NCBI RefSeq assembly: GCF_025943985.1
Contig: NZ_JAPCWE010000001.1
Coordinates: 204,694-249,153, forward strand
Direction: 5' to 3'
Source: Anaerorudis cellulosivorans
Lineage (GTDB): Bacteria > Bacteroidota > Bacteroidia > Bacteroidales > Dysgonomonadaceae
DNA: 44,460 nt
Part shown: positions 26,035 to 35,827 of the stretch, piece by piece
How the letters are laid out: each line of letters starts with the position of its first letter
Position numbering within the stretch: position 1 is the stretch's first letter
The notes under the pieces: model-generated
The model's database searches: none
Told to the model about the DNA's origin: nothing
What the model saw: the letters and a program-made list of their open reading frames with translations, nothing else
Position numbers and translations under genes: made by a program

Positions 26035-27474
26035 ATGTCGCTTAAAGAAGAAGCATTAGGGGGAATCGTATGGTCATTTGCACAACAATTTGGCACACAA
26101 ATCATTAGCTTTATTGTTTCCTTGGTCCTAGCGCGGATCCTTATGCCAAGCGATTTTGGAACAATTGCCGTTTTTGGAGTATTCATGAACATTGGCTCTG
26201 TATTAATTGACGGAGGATTGACCAATTCGTTAATCAGAACTCAACATCCCGATGATGCCGATTTTTCAACTGTCTTTTATTTTAACTTAGTCACAAGTAT
26301 CCTTGTTTACTTTCTCCTAGTCTTAGTTGCACCTTGGATTGCCATTTTTTTTAACATGCCCGAATTAACTCGTATAATAAGAGTTTATGCGCTTTCATTG
26401 CCAATTGGAGCATTTTCCTCCGTTCAACAAACGCTATTTACCAAAAAAATGGATTTCAAAACACAACTGAAAATTCAACTACCCTCCTTACTTATAGGAG
26501 GAACCACGGGCATTATACTGGCATATAGCGGTTTTAGAGTATGGTCGTTGGTAATAATGGCTCTTTTGCAAACATTACTTTCTTCCGTCCAATTTTGGTT
26601 TTATTCTTCTTGGCGTCCCCAAAAGATTTTTGATAAAGAAAAATTTCGATTCCATTTTGATTTCGGATATAAATTGGCTTTATCAGGATTAATCGATACC
26701 ATTTTTCAAAATATTTATACAATTGTGATCGGTAAAATCTATACTGCCGCCCCACTTGGCTATTACAACAAAGCCAATTCCATGCAACAACTGCCGGTGA
26801 TCAACATAAGTTCGGCCTTAAATAAGGTTACCTACCCTTTATTCTCAAAAATTCAAGAAGATAATATACAATTAAGGTACATTTACAGTCAAATTATGAA
26901 AATAGTCATTTTTATTATAACACCCTTAATAGTTATCATGGGCGTTTTAGGGATTCCATTATTCCGATTTCTGTTTACCGAAAAATGGCTACCAGCCGTT
27001 CCTTATTTCAGAATTCTATGTATAGCAGGTGTTTTATATCCCATTCATTCCTATAATCTGAACATTTTGAAGACCAAAGGAAGAAGCGATCTTTTTCTCA
27101 AACTGGAAATTATAAAAAAAATAATCACTGTGATAACTCTATTATTTACTTACCGCTTGGGAATAATCGGCCTATTATGGGGAAAAGTTGCGACTTCCTT
27201 TGTTGCTTTATTTATTAATTGCCATTACAGCGGTAAATTCCTGAATTATTCGGTATGGGATCAATTTAAAGATTTGGCCCCGAGTGTTTTTTTAAGTATA
27301 TTCATGGGAGCCTTTTTGTGGGTATTCGATACCCACATGATGATAGCTTCTCGAGATTTCATACGATTGTTTGTTGGCTCCGGAATAGGAGTAATATTAT
27401 ATATATCGACAGCTTATTTTATCAAATTTGACGAATTGAAGCTCATAAAAGATCTGCTTATTATCAGAAAATAA
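26035..27474 (+). CDS. wzx: Wzx-type lipid-linked oligosaccharide flippase
   Basis: 479-residue polytopic inner-membrane protein of the MOP/PST superfamily, moving undecaprenyl-diphosphate-linked repeat units to the periplasmic face. The start EEALGGIVWSFAQQFGTQIISFIVSLVLARIL and the following PSDFGTIAVFGVFMNIGSVLIDGGL are characteristic of the WzxC branch, and about a dozen hydrophobic segments are visible. It is first of the rightward AT-rich block and is followed by the aminotransferase gene. Together with the Wzy-like and Wzz-like genes it defines a Wzx/Wzy-dependent pathway. Confidence 0.93.
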   Translation: MSLKEEALGGIVWSFAQQFGTQIISFIVSLVLARILMPSDFGTIAVFGVFMNIGSVLIDGGLTNSLIRTQHPDDADFSTVFYFNLVTSILVYFLLVLVAPWIAIFFNMPELTRIIRVYALSLPIGAFSSVQQTLFTKKMDFKTQLKIQLPSLLIGGTTGIILAYSGFRVWSLVIMALLQTLLSSVQFWFYSSWRPQKIFDKEKFRFHFDFGYKLALSGLIDTIFQNIYTIVIGKIYTAAPLGYYNKANSMQQLPVINISSALNKVTYPLFSKIQEDNIQLRYIYSQIMKIVIFIITPLIVIMGVLGIPLFRFLFTEKWLPAVPYFRILCIAGVLYPIHSYNLNILKTKGRSDLFLKLEIIKKIITVITLLFTYRLGIIGLLWGKVATSFVALFINCHYSGKFLNYSVWDQFKDLAPSVFLSIFMGAFLWVFDTHMMIASRDFIRLFVGSGIGVILYISTAYFIKFDELKLIKDLLIIRK

Positions 27475-27501
27475 AATATTTTGGATATTTTTGTAGTCAA
27501 T

Positions 27502-28620
27502 ATGAATAATCAGAAAAAAATAACCGTAACTTCTCCGCTCCTGCCTCCGCTGGAGGAATTTATTCCTTATCTGGAAGATATTTGGAAGAGCAAGTGGCTT
27601 ACCAACAACGGCCCCTATCATCAAGAGTTGGAAAGGGCTTTGTGCAGTTACCTCAAGGTACCCTATATCAGTTTATTTACCAACGGAACACTTCCTCTGA
27701 TGGTAGCCATACAGGCGTTGCGCATCACAGGTGAAGTCATCACCACGCCTTTCAGTTTTGTGGCAACCACCCATTCGTTGTGGTGGAACGGCATAAAACC
27801 GGTGTTTGTGGACATCGATCCAAAAACGGGAAATCTGGATCCCGAAAAGATTGAGGCTGCCATTACGCCCAAAACAACAGCCATCATGCCGGTGCATGTA
27901 TACGGCAATCCGTGCAACACCAAAAGAATAGAAGAGATTGCCGATACGTATGGTTTGAAAGTAATCTACGATGCCGCCCACGCTTTTGGCGTAGAAGTCG
28001 AAGGGGAATCCCTGTTGAATGCCGGCGATTTGGCTACGTTAAGTTTTCATGCCACCAAAACCTACAACACCTTCGAAGGAGGCGCATTGGTGTGTCATGA
28101 CGCCAAAACCAAACAACGCATCGATTACTTGAAAAATTTCGGGTTTGCCGGAGAAACCACTGTTGTTGCTCCTGGTATCAACGGCAAAATGGATGAAGTT
28201 CGGGCAGCTTTTGGCTTGTTGCAGTTGAAATATGTGGACGATGCCATTGCAAAAAGAAAAGCCATTGCCCAACAATACAGAGAGCAGCTAAAAGACGTAA
28301 AGGGAATAACCTTTTTGGAAGATTTTCCGGAGGTGCGACACAATTATTCCTACTTTCCCATTTTTGTCGATGAAAAAGAATACGGAATGAGCCGCGACGA
28401 GCTGTATGAAAAATTAAAGGCACACAACATTTATGGACGCAGATACTTTTATCCGTTAATTAGCGAATTTTCTACGTATAGGGGGTTACCCTCTGCAGCT
28501 AAGGAAAACTTGCCCAATGCACATAAGATAGCTAACGAGGTGATTTGTTTACCCATTTACCCGGAACTCGATTTAAATGAAGTAACCCTAATTTCTAATA
28601 GTATAAAAAATAAACTGTAA
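27502..28620 (+). CDS. DegT/DnrJ/EryC1/StrS sugar aminotransferase, FdtB/QdtB-like
   Basis: PLP-dependent aminotransferase on nucleotide-activated keto-sugars, 372 residues from the ATG at 27502 (an in-frame TTG at 27481 would add seven residues not expected in the family). The PLP lysine is Lys186 in SFHATKTYN, with Asp157 in YDAAH binding the pyridine nitrogen. The pattern TVTSPLLPPLEEFIPYL, WLTNNGP, VHVYGNPC and FGFAGETTVVAPGINGKM is that of FdtB/QdtB enzymes making dTDP-3-amino-3,6-dideoxyhexoses. The matching 3,4-ketoisomerase and N-acyltransferase are not in this window, so the product is uncertain. The first ~950 bp are clearly richer in GC than both neighbours and than the gene's own last ~170 bp. 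Confidence 0.88.
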   Translation: MNNQKKITVTSPLLPPLEEFIPYLEDIWKSKWLTNNGPYHQELERALCSYLKVPYISLFTNGTLPLMVAIQALRITGEVITTPFSFVATTHSLWWNGIKPVFVDIDPKTGNLDPEKIEAAITPKTTAIMPVHVYGNPCNTKRIEEIADTYGLKVIYDAAHAFGVEVEGESLLNAGDLATLSFHATKTYNTFEGGALVCHDAKTKQRIDYLKNFGFAGETTVVAPGINGKMDEVRAAFGLLQLKYVDDAIAKRKAIAQQYREQLKDVKGITFLEDFPEVRHNYSYFPIFVDEKEYGMSRDELYEKLKAHNIYGRRYFYPLISEFSTYRGLPSAAKENLPNAHKIANEVICLPIYPELDLNEVTLISNSIKNKL

Positions 28621-28621
28621 G

Positions 28622-29311
28622 ATGAAATTAGCAATCATGCAGCCTTATTTTTTACCCTATATAGGTTACTTCCAACTAATTAAAGCAGCAGATACCTTTC
28701 TAATTTATGATGATGTACAATTTATAAAAGGAGGATGGATAAATAGAAACTATATGCTGTTAAATGGTAGTAAATTTATGTTTAATTTGATTTTAAAGGG
28801 AGCAAGCGCAAATAAACTTATAAACGAAATATCCGTTCAACCGAATCAAAATAAATTATTAAAAACGATATATCATTCATATAATAAAGCCCCCTATTTC
28901 GAATCTGCTTTCTCGGTTATAGAAAATATTTTAAACTACGAAGATAAAAATCTGGCAAAATTTATCGGGAACAGCATCATCCATATTTGTAACTATTTAA
29001 AAATCGATACAGAAATTATTTATTCATCATCCATGGAAAAGAATAACGAATTAAAAGGTCAAGAAAAAATTATACATATAAGCAAATTGCTGAATGCAGA
29101 TACATATATCAATGCTATTGGAGGACAAGATTTATATGATAAAGAATCATTTAAGAAAGCATGCATCGATTTAAAATTCATAAAAACCTATTCTACTTCA
29201 TACACTCAATTCAAGAACGAATTCATCCCTTGGCTTTCTATATTAGATGTTATGATGTTTAATTCTATAGAAGAAATAAATAAAATGTTGGATGATTATG
29301 AATTAATTTAG
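28622..29311 (+). CDS. WbqC-like family protein
   Basis: 229-residue protein with the unmistakable WbqC family start MKLAIMQPYFLPYIGYFQLI, followed by DTFLIYDDVQFIKGGWINRN and a conserved C-terminal FIPWLSILDVMMFNS. WbqC-like proteins are common next to DegT-type aminotransferases in O-antigen and capsule loci. Their exact reaction is not established, but modification of an amino sugar is widely presumed. It starts 1 base after the aminotransferase stop, consistent with acting on its product. Likely cytoplasmic; no signal or membrane segment. Confidence 0.85.
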   Translation: MKLAIMQPYFLPYIGYFQLIKAADTFLIYDDVQFIKGGWINRNYMLLNGSKFMFNLILKGASANKLINEISVQPNQNKLLKTIYHSYNKAPYFESAFSVIENILNYEDKNLAKFIGNSIIHICNYLKIDTEIIYSSSMEKNNELKGQEKIIHISKLLNADTYINAIGGQDLYDKESFKKACIDLKFIKTYSTSYTQFKNEFIPWLSILDVMMFNSIEEINKMLDDYELI

Positions 29312-29331
29312 CAATATTAAAAATAATTTAT

Positions 29332-30333
29332 ATGCACAAGACAGAAATCCTTATAATTGGAGCAACTGGTTCCACCGGTCTTTATCTCACAGATTATTTG
29401 AGCAATAAAAACTATAACATAGTTGCAACTGGATTTAAAGAAAGAAATTCTGATTATTTCAAAAATAAAGGGATTAATTATCTTCAATTGGACATATCAA
29501 AAAAAGAATCATTTAAAAAAATACCTAAAAATAATTTCAATTGCGTGGTTTTACTTGCTGGCATGATGCCTGCAAGAATGTCTGGCTATAATCCGTATAA
29601 ATATATAGATATTAATATAACGGGCACGTTAAATGTGTTGGAATATTGCAGAGAAAACAATATAAATAAAATTATTTTTGCATTATCACATTCGGACGTT
29701 GCAGGTTACTGGAATACAGGAATATATATCAAAGATGATGTGGTACGTAAACCTATTTTGAAAGGAGATCATGCAGCTTATATAATAAGTAAAATAGCAG
29801 CTGCAGATTTGACAGAATATTACCATCAAGAATATGGAATTCAAAATATTATATTTAGAATGCCAACTATTTATTGTTATTGGCCAGATGATACTATGTA
29901 TGTAAACGGCTTAAAAACTAAAATGGCTTATCTAACTTTTATAGAAAAAGCACAAAGAGGAGAAACAATAGAAATATGGGGAGATCCAACAATAAAAAAA
30001 GATATTGTATATATCAAAGATTTTATTCAACTGATCGAAAAAGCAATTTTAAATCCTACTGCTCATGGCATTTACAATGTTGGTAGCGGAACCCCTATTT
30101 CTTTAGAAGAACAAATTAAAGGAATTGTTGAAGCTTTTGGCAAACCAGGTAAAAAATCCCCAATAATATATAGGCCAGATAAACCTTCCCAAATATCGTA
30201 TTTGTATGATATTACTAAAGCAAAAAAGGAACTCGGTTACAAAGTAAAATATCCCTATAAAATAATGTTAGAGGATATGAAAAAAGAGATGAACAATCCA
30301 ATGTTTAAAATAATTATGAATAATAATGATTAA
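29332..30333 (+). CDS. Extended SDR NAD(P)-dependent sugar epimerase/dehydratase
   Basis: 333-residue extended short-chain dehydrogenase. The nucleotide-binding motif GATGSTG is at 10-16 and the catalytic Tyr150-x3-Lys154 pair is in [10 protein letters not shown]. The typical substrate-domain features [14 protein letters not shown] and [13 protein letters not shown] follow. It probably makes or interconverts a nucleotide sugar (4-epimerase, 4,6-dehydratase or 4-reductase), but the residues do not decide which. Its low GC matches the neighbouring genes. It overlaps the next gene by 8 bases. Confidence 0.8.
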   Translation: MHKTEILIIGATGSTGLYLTDYLSNKNYNIVATGFKERNSDYFKNKGINYLQLDISKKESFKKIPKNNFNCVVLLAGMMPARMSGYNPYKYIDINITGTLNVLEYCRENNINKIIFALSHSDVAGYWNTGIYIKDDVVRKPILKGDHAAYIISKIAAADLTEYYHQEYGIQNIIFRMPTIYCYWPDDTMYVNGLKTKMAYLTFIEKAQRGETIEIWGDPTIKKDIVYIKDFIQLIEKAILNPTAHGIYNVGSGTPISLEEQIKGIVEAFGKPGKKSPIIYRPDKPSQISYLYDITKAKKELGYKVKYPYKIMLEDMKKEMNNPMFKIIMNNND

Positions 30334-31714
30334 TGAAAAAATTGTAGTTTCAATTTCTTGCCTAACCTATAATCATGTAGAATATATTCGTGATGCTATT
30401 GAAGGTTTTTTAATGCAGAAAACAAATTTTCCTTTTGAAATATTGATTCACGATGATGCATCAACCGATGGTACGGCAGATATTATACGAGAATATGAAG
30501 CAAAATACCCCGACATTATTAAGCCTATTTATGAAATTGAAAATCAATGGGAAAAAGGTAAAAGAGGATCAGCTATTTTTAATTTTCCTCGTGCTAAGGG
30601 AAAATACATCGCTTTGTGCGAAGGCGACGACTACTGGACTGACCCGTATAAACTGCAAAAACAGGTAGAAATACTTGAATCTCATCCTGAATACAACGCA
30701 TGTTTCCATCAATTTTATAGACTTGAGAATGGTGAATTTAAGGAACTGAATAAAAATATCATAGATGCTCATATTCAAAAAAGTGCTGATAAAAAAGGAT
30801 TTGAATTCACACTTCAGGAATTATTTGAAGAATGGTTTATTGGAACGCTTACAATCGTTTTCCGCAAAGATGTTCTAATCTTTGATTTAATAAATAAATA
30901 TAGCAATTTTTACGATTTACATCTTTTCTATTATTGCCTTGAAAATAAAAATGCGTACTTTTTAAATGATAATATGGCAATTTATAGAAGGCACAAAGAT
31001 GGGGTTTGGGCTGGTTCCTCCCAACTAAAAAGAAAAAATATGGACATTCACTCATATAGGGAACTTTATAAAATTTCCCCCAACTCTTTTACCAAGTATC
31101 TATATAAAAGAAGTTTAAAAAGGAAACAAAACTTTTTATTAAAATATATTCCAAAAAAAATTATGGGATCGGCGAATCATTTTAGGGAATATTTAAGTCA
31201 ATATAACAATTTTGTATTAATACCCTTTATCATGAGAATGCCCATTTCTTCCTTAAGAATGTTTGTAGTTAAAAAAAAGTTTCACAAGGTTGGATCAAAT
31301 TCATTTTTCTTACGAGGTGTAAATTTTATTGCTCCAGATAACATAGAAATAGGCAATAATTGCGTGATCAATAATAATGTATTTTTAGATGGTAGAGGAG
31401 GAAAAGTAAAAATAGGCAATAATGTTGATATTGCACGTGAGACGAATATTTGGACGTTGGAACACGACGTCCATGACGACTATCATAGGACCGTTGGTGG
31501 AGATGTAATTATAGAAGATTATGTTTGGATTGCATCAAGAGTTACAGTATTGCCATCTGTGAAAATTGGAAAAGGGGCAGTAATTGCATGTGGGGCAGTC
31601 GTAACAAAAGATGTTCCACCTATGACCATTGTAGGAGGAGTACCTGCCAAACCTATAGGAATACGAAAAAGCGCACTAAAATATACAATAAATTATCATC
31701 CTAAATTCCGATAA
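30326..31714 (+). CDS. Fusion of GT2 glycosyltransferase and hexapeptide-repeat acetyltransferase
   Basis: 462 residues with two catalytic units. Residues 1 to about 250 form a GT-A glycosyltransferase of family 2: [18 protein letters not shown] at 8-25, the nucleotide-binding HDDASTDGT at 42-50 and EGDDYW at 99-104. After a basic linker with a hydrophobic stretch (about 270-320), residues about 325-455 form a left-handed beta-helix acetyltransferase: [23 protein letters not shown], a candidate catalytic His in [24 protein letters not shown] and the closing [11 protein letters not shown]. One chain could therefore both add and O-acetylate a sugar. The joining frame is uninterrupted, so this is a true fusion in this sequence. 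Confidence 0.88.
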   Translation: MINEKIVVSISCLTYNHVEYIRDAIEGFLMQKTNFPFEILIHDDASTDGTADIIREYEAKYPDIIKPIYEIENQWEKGKRGSAIFNFPRAKGKYIALCEGDDYWTDPYKLQKQVEILESHPEYNACFHQFYRLENGEFKELNKNIIDAHIQKSADKKGFEFTLQELFEEWFIGTLTIVFRKDVLIFDLINKYSNFYDLHLFYYCLENKNAYFLNDNMAIYRRHKDGVWAGSSQLKRKNMDIHSYRELYKISPNSFTKYLYKRSLKRKQNFLLKYIPKKIMGSANHFREYLSQYNNFVLIPFIMRMPISSLRMFVVKKKFHKVGSNSFFLRGVNFIAPDNIEIGNNCVINNNVFLDGRGGKVKIGNNVDIARETNIWTLEHDVHDDYHRTVGGDVIIEDYVWIASRVTVLPSVKIGKGAVIACGAVVTKDVPPMTIVGGVPAKPIGIRKSALKYTINYHPKFR

Positions 31715-32779
31715 ATGAAAGTATTACTAGTTTATAGCAATAAAAATCAAAATATCGATAATCCTTATGTGTTCACATTAAAAAAGGAACTCGAAAATAT
31801 AGGATGCAAAGTAGATTGGGGATTAGATCTTTTCTGGAACAACTTTGAAGAATATAACATTATCCATTTCCAATGGCCCGAAGCAATTTTCGAGTGGCAA
31901 AGGATATCAGAAAAAGAACTTTCGATGCTGATAAATCAAATTAATTTAATAAAAGAAAGGAAAATCACAATAATATATACTCGGCATAACATAAAACCTC
32001 ATTATTGTAATAATCCATTTACAATAAAACTGTATGAAATCATCGAAGAAAATTGTGATGTTGTTTTTCACATGGGTTATTTTAGCAAAAAACAATTTGA
32101 GGAAAATGTCAGAAATGACAAAGTCCTTCATTATATAATTCCGCACCATACCTACGATGCATTGTACGAAACAAATATTTCTCAAATCGATTCAAGGAAA
32201 GTACTAAAAATACCTCAAAACAAATTTGTTTTCTTGTGTTTTGGCTCATTCCGAAATAACGAGGAGCGAAAAATGGTACTGGATGGTTTCAAAAAATTAA
32301 AACTCCCGAATAAGTATTTATTCGCTCCAAGATTTTATCAATTCAAACTTTCTGTAAATCATCCTCGAAGTCTTATAAAAGGTATTAAAGAAAGATGCAA
32401 TGTTCAACATTATACAGCTAATAGCCGATTAAAAGCAGGTTTCATAGGGAATGAAGCACTTCCATTTTATTTTTCTGCTGCCGACATCATTTTTATACAG
32501 AGATGTCAAATTCTGAATTCTGGGAATATCCCGCTGGCATTTCTTTTTGGAAAAGTTGTTATAGGCCCTGATATTGGAAATGTAGGTGAAATACTTCGAA
32601 ATACAGGAAACCCGTATTTTAATCCAAAAAATAACTCGTCTGTTGTTTCAGCAATGTCTGAAGGAATTGAAAAAGCAAAAGCTCATTGGGGGGCACAAAA
32701 TAAAGAATATGCAACAAAAAATCTCAATTCTCATAAAATAGCTATTGAAATAAAATCAATATATGAATCTGTATTGTAA
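31715..32779 (+). CDS. GT-B fold glycosyltransferase
   Basis: 354-residue cytoplasmic protein with a GT-B two-Rossmann layout. The N-lobe starts KVLLVYSNKN and contains IIHFQWPEAIF; the linker and C-lobe run from FVFLCFGSFRNNEERKMVLDGF to the donor-binding segment SGNIPLAFLFGKVVIGPDIGN and GEILRNTGNPYF. This resembles GT4-like enzymes of capsule loci, but overall similarity to well-known members looks low. Its ATG directly follows the stop of the fusion gene. Donor and acceptor unknown. Confidence 0.75.
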   Translation: MKVLLVYSNKNQNIDNPYVFTLKKELENIGCKVDWGLDLFWNNFEEYNIIHFQWPEAIFEWQRISEKELSMLINQINLIKERKITIIYTRHNIKPHYCNNPFTIKLYEIIEENCDVVFHMGYFSKKQFEENVRNDKVLHYIIPHHTYDALYETNISQIDSRKVLKIPQNKFVFLCFGSFRNNEERKMVLDGFKKLKLPNKYLFAPRFYQFKLSVNHPRSLIKGIKERCNVQHYTANSRLKAGFIGNEALPFYFSAADIIFIQRCQILNSGNIPLAFLFGKVVIGPDIGNVGEILRNTGNPYFNPKNNSSVVSAMSEGIEKAKAHWGAQNKEYATKNLNSHKIAIEIKSIYESVL

Positions 32780-32800
32780 AAACGTAACAAATATATTTCT

Positions 32801-32808
32801 TATTTTTG
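32801..32808 (+). promoter_or_regulatory. Possible internal -7 element
   Basis: TATTTTTG matches TAnnTTTG in the 54-base gap before the GT2 gene at 32834. No -33 TTTG is at the right distance. In such AT-rich DNA a chance match is likely. Confidence 0.2.
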
Positions 32809-32833
32809 AATTCAGTGTAGTCAAAATATTATT

Positions 32834-33745
32834 ATGAATCCGCTTAATACAAATTATTCAATTATAATTCCTCACAAAAATATCCCTACACTATTGAGAC
32901 GCTGTTTGGATTCAATACCAAAAAGAAATGATGTCCAAATTATCGTAGTAGATGATAATAGTGATCCGGGAATGGTGGATTTTTCAAAATTCCCTGGCCT
33001 GAATGAAACAAATATAGAAGTATATTTTACCAAAGAAGGAAAAGGTGCCGGCTATGCAAGAAATATCGGTTTATCAAAAGCAAAAGGAAAATGGTTGATT
33101 TTTGCTGATGCAGATGATTTCTTTAATGATTGTTTTAATGAAATAATGGATAAGTACCAAAAGGTTGATGCTGATATCATTTTTTTCCTTTCGAATTCGG
33201 TTGAATGTGATACAATGCATCCTATTGAAAGCAGAGGAAAGATTTATAATGAATGGCTGATTGAATCTCTTAAAAAAGGAATAATACTGGAAGAAGTAAG
33301 ATACTGCATCAATCCGCCATGGGCAAAAATATTTTCAAACTCGTTTATAAAGGCTAATCAAATACAATTTGATGAAATTTTTACAGCCAATGACGTTATG
33401 TTCTCATCTAAAAGCGGCAATTTGGCTAAAAAAATTATTATAGACACTCATTTTCTGTACTGTTCAACAGTCAGGAACAATTCGCTCGATTATGAATATA
33501 GTTATGACCATGTGACATCAAGACTTAAAGTCGCAATAAACAAATATAATTTTTTAATGTCAATTGACAAGCCCCAATATCGGATGAATGTAATACCTTT
33601 TATTATCCAGCTCAAAAGATCATGTAGTAATGGTAAATGGATAAAGGTAGGGTTAATCCCCGCTTTTCACAATATAAGATTAGCCCATTTAATTAGTGAT
33701 TTTATTCAACTTTTAAAAATGAAATTTACTTTAAATCGGAATTGA
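32834..33745 (+). CDS. Family 2 glycosyltransferase
   Basis: 303-residue GT-A glycosyltransferase: start YSIIIPHKNIPTLLRRCLDSI, nucleotide-binding VVDDNSD near 44-50, GAGYARNIGLSKAKGKWLIFADADDFF carrying the DxD-type metal site at about 96-99. The C-terminal half is specific to a subgroup and lacks membrane helices. It adds one sugar to the lipid-linked repeat unit; donor unknown. It overlaps the next gene by one base (TGATG). Confidence 0.85.
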   Translation: MNPLNTNYSIIIPHKNIPTLLRRCLDSIPKRNDVQIIVVDDNSDPGMVDFSKFPGLNETNIEVYFTKEGKGAGYARNIGLSKAKGKWLIFADADDFFNDCFNEIMDKYQKVDADIIFFLSNSVECDTMHPIESRGKIYNEWLIESLKKGIILEEVRYCINPPWAKIFSNSFIKANQIQFDEIFTANDVMFSSKSGNLAKKIIIDTHFLYCSTVRNNSLDYEYSYDHVTSRLKVAINKYNFLMSIDKPQYRMNVIPFIIQLKRSCSNGKWIKVGLIPAFHNIRLAHLISDFIQLLKMKFTLNRN

Positions 33746-34572
33746 TGAGCATAAAAGTTTCAGTTATAGTCCCTTGTTATAATCAGGTAGAATTTTTGAA
33801 TGAATGCCTGATATCTGTCTTGAATCAAACTTATGAGGATTGGGAGTGTATTATTGTAAATGATGGCAGCACCGATGAAACCGAAAAAATTTCACTTGAA
33901 TGGGAAAAAAAAGATTCGCGATTTGTTTATTTAAAAAAAGAAAACGGAGGTTTATGCAGCGCACGCAATTACGGTATTGCACATGCAAGTGGAAAATACA
34001 TATTACCTCTTGACAGTGATGACAAAATAGGGAGTGAATATTTGGAAAGGGGGATCAAAGTTCTCGAAAAAGACAAAGACGTGGGGATTGTTTACTGTAA
34101 AGCCCATTTGTTTGGAACAGAAAATAAAGATTGGATTTTACCAACTTTCGATAAAAAACATTTGTTGTGCGAAAATTTGATTTTTTGTAGTGCGCTATAT
34201 CGTAAGGAAGACTGGAAAAAAATAGGCGGGTATGACGAAAATTTAAAGTATGGATGGGAAGACTGGGAATTTTGGATAAATATGGTTTATTCATTAGATA
34301 AAAAAGTGATCAAATTGAATTATAAAGGATTCTACTACCGAATAAAAGAAAGTTCAATGATAACTTTTATTAATAAAGATAAAACAAAACAACTTGAAAC
34401 TCTTGATTACATTTATTTCAAACACAAAAAGTTGTACAATGATAGTTTCGGACATCCTATCATCTCATATAGAAAAATATGGAAATTGGAAAATAAATAT
34501 AAAATTCTGATTCTTTATATAAAGAAATTAAAATCATCTTTTACTGCAAAAAATATTTTACTAAAACAATAA
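33745..34572 (+). CDS. Family 2 glycosyltransferase
   Basis: 275-residue GT-A glycosyltransferase from the ATG at 33745, which overlaps the previous stop by one base; an in-frame TTG one codon earlier is less likely. Seen: VSVIVPCYNQVEFLNECLISVLNQ, the nucleotide-binding VNDGSTDET, NGGLCSARNYGIAHASGKYILPLDSDD with the metal-binding DSDD, and YGWEDWEFWINM in the acceptor part. Typical soluble GT2 without membrane segments. Confidence 0.88.
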   Translation: MSIKVSVIVPCYNQVEFLNECLISVLNQTYEDWECIIVNDGSTDETEKISLEWEKKDSRFVYLKKENGGLCSARNYGIAHASGKYILPLDSDDKIGSEYLERGIKVLEKDKDVGIVYCKAHLFGTENKDWILPTFDKKHLLCENLIFCSALYRKEDWKKIGGYDENLKYGWEDWEFWINMVYSLDKKVIKLNYKGFYYRIKESSMITFINKDKTKQLETLDYIYFKHKKLYNDSFGHPIISYRKIWKLENKYKILILYIKKLKSSFTAKNILLKQ

Positions 34573-34615
34573 TATTTTCAAATTGTGAAATTAACTACAT
34601 AAAATCAATTTTCAA

Positions 34616-35827
34616 ATGCTGAGATTAATTAGATCAACAACCCTAATATTAATCTTTCTTTCATTATCGACAAGTTTTGAAACAGGTATTTATTATATTT
34701 TTTTGGGAATAATTATTATCCTTTTTTTTATATATACTTTAATAATACACAAAATACAGAAAATTACCACTACCGATTTAATCGCATTGAGTTTTATTTT
34801 AATTTGGGCATATGGATTTATTTTAGGTTTAATCAAGGGTAATAATACCTCATATGTTATTTCTAATTTTGCCGGGATGACATGTTATTTTATTTATTTT
34901 GTTCTCGTCCGATATAAAATTGATACACAATTATTGGTAAAAATTATTTTGGCGTCTGGATTTTTGTTAGGTATTTTTGCTTTTGCTTTTATGATATCTA
35001 TAGCTTCTGGAAATCCAATACCTCTTGTAGATGCCAATATAAGTTTCTCCAGCACGGGACAATTTAGAATATACTTCCCTAATCTTGCAATCATATATTG
35101 TTTATTTGGCATTTCTTTTTATCAAATATTATACAATAAAAAAGATTTCCAATTTATGGGTCTTGATAAAAGAATAATTTCCTTTATTTACTTTATGTTA
35201 TCTCTCATCACATTATTTTTCTTATGTGCGTCCAAAGGGTTTGCTCTTGGGATAATTTATGTGATAGGTATTATTGTTCTTTTTAGTTATGGAAGTCAAG
35301 TTAAAAGGAACAAACTTCATCTTTCTTTCTTTTTCTTTATTTTTTTGATTATAATTTTATTATCTGTAATCATTACTTCCGGTTACTTCAATATAATCAC
35401 AAACATGTTTAAAAAAGAAGACATTTCTAATATAGCTCGTTATGAACAGTTGAATTTTCTATTAGCTGATTTAAAATTATTTGGAAATGGATTAGGCGCC
35501 ACAGTGCCAGGATATATCAGTAATCCCGAATTACCTTATGGTTTTGAACTCACATTCGTTAATGTAATCCATAAATTTGGCATTTTTTCAATCATCCTTT
35601 TTTTTAATTGGATATATATGTTTTTATATTTATTCAAACAATGTTGGAATAAAAAAAATATAATTGCTAATGTTATTATGTTGTCGAGTTTAGGATACCT
35701 TTTCCCTTCAATAGGAAACCCACTATTATTTCATCCTTCCTTGGCGATATTAAATTCTATCGTTTTATACCACATTAAAATGGAAAAAAACAATGCGAAA
35801 AAAGTCAGTTTGCATAGCAACATTTAA
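34616..35827 (+). CDS. wzy: Wzy-like O-antigen/capsule polymerase
   Basis: 403-residue highly hydrophobic protein with about ten or more membrane segments and a larger periplasmic loop toward the C-terminus (about 270-310, ISNIARYEQLNFLLADLKLFGNGLGATVPGY), which fits the O-antigen ligase/polymerase layout; the pattern FGNGLG near the end of that loop is common in such proteins. Sequence conservation in this family is low, so the call rests on topology and on sitting between glycosyltransferases in a locus with wzx and wzz-like genes. It overlaps the next gene by 35 bases. Confidence 0.8.
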   Translation: MLRLIRSTTLILIFLSLSTSFETGIYYIFLGIIIILFFIYTLIIHKIQKITTTDLIALSFILIWAYGFILGLIKGNNTSYVISNFAGMTCYFIYFVLVRYKIDTQLLVKIILASGFLLGIFAFAFMISIASGNPIPLVDANISFSSTGQFRIYFPNLAIIYCLFGISFYQILYNKKDFQFMGLDKRIISFIYFMLSLITLFFLCASKGFALGIIYVIGIIVLFSYGSQVKRNKLHLSFFFFIFLIIILLSVIITSGYFNIITNMFKKEDISNIARYEQLNFLLADLKLFGNGLGATVPGYISNPELPYGFELTFVNVIHKFGIFSIILFFNWIYMFLYLFKQCWNKKNIIANVIMLSSLGYLFPSIGNPLLFHPSLAILNSIVLYHIKMEKNNAKKVSLHSNI

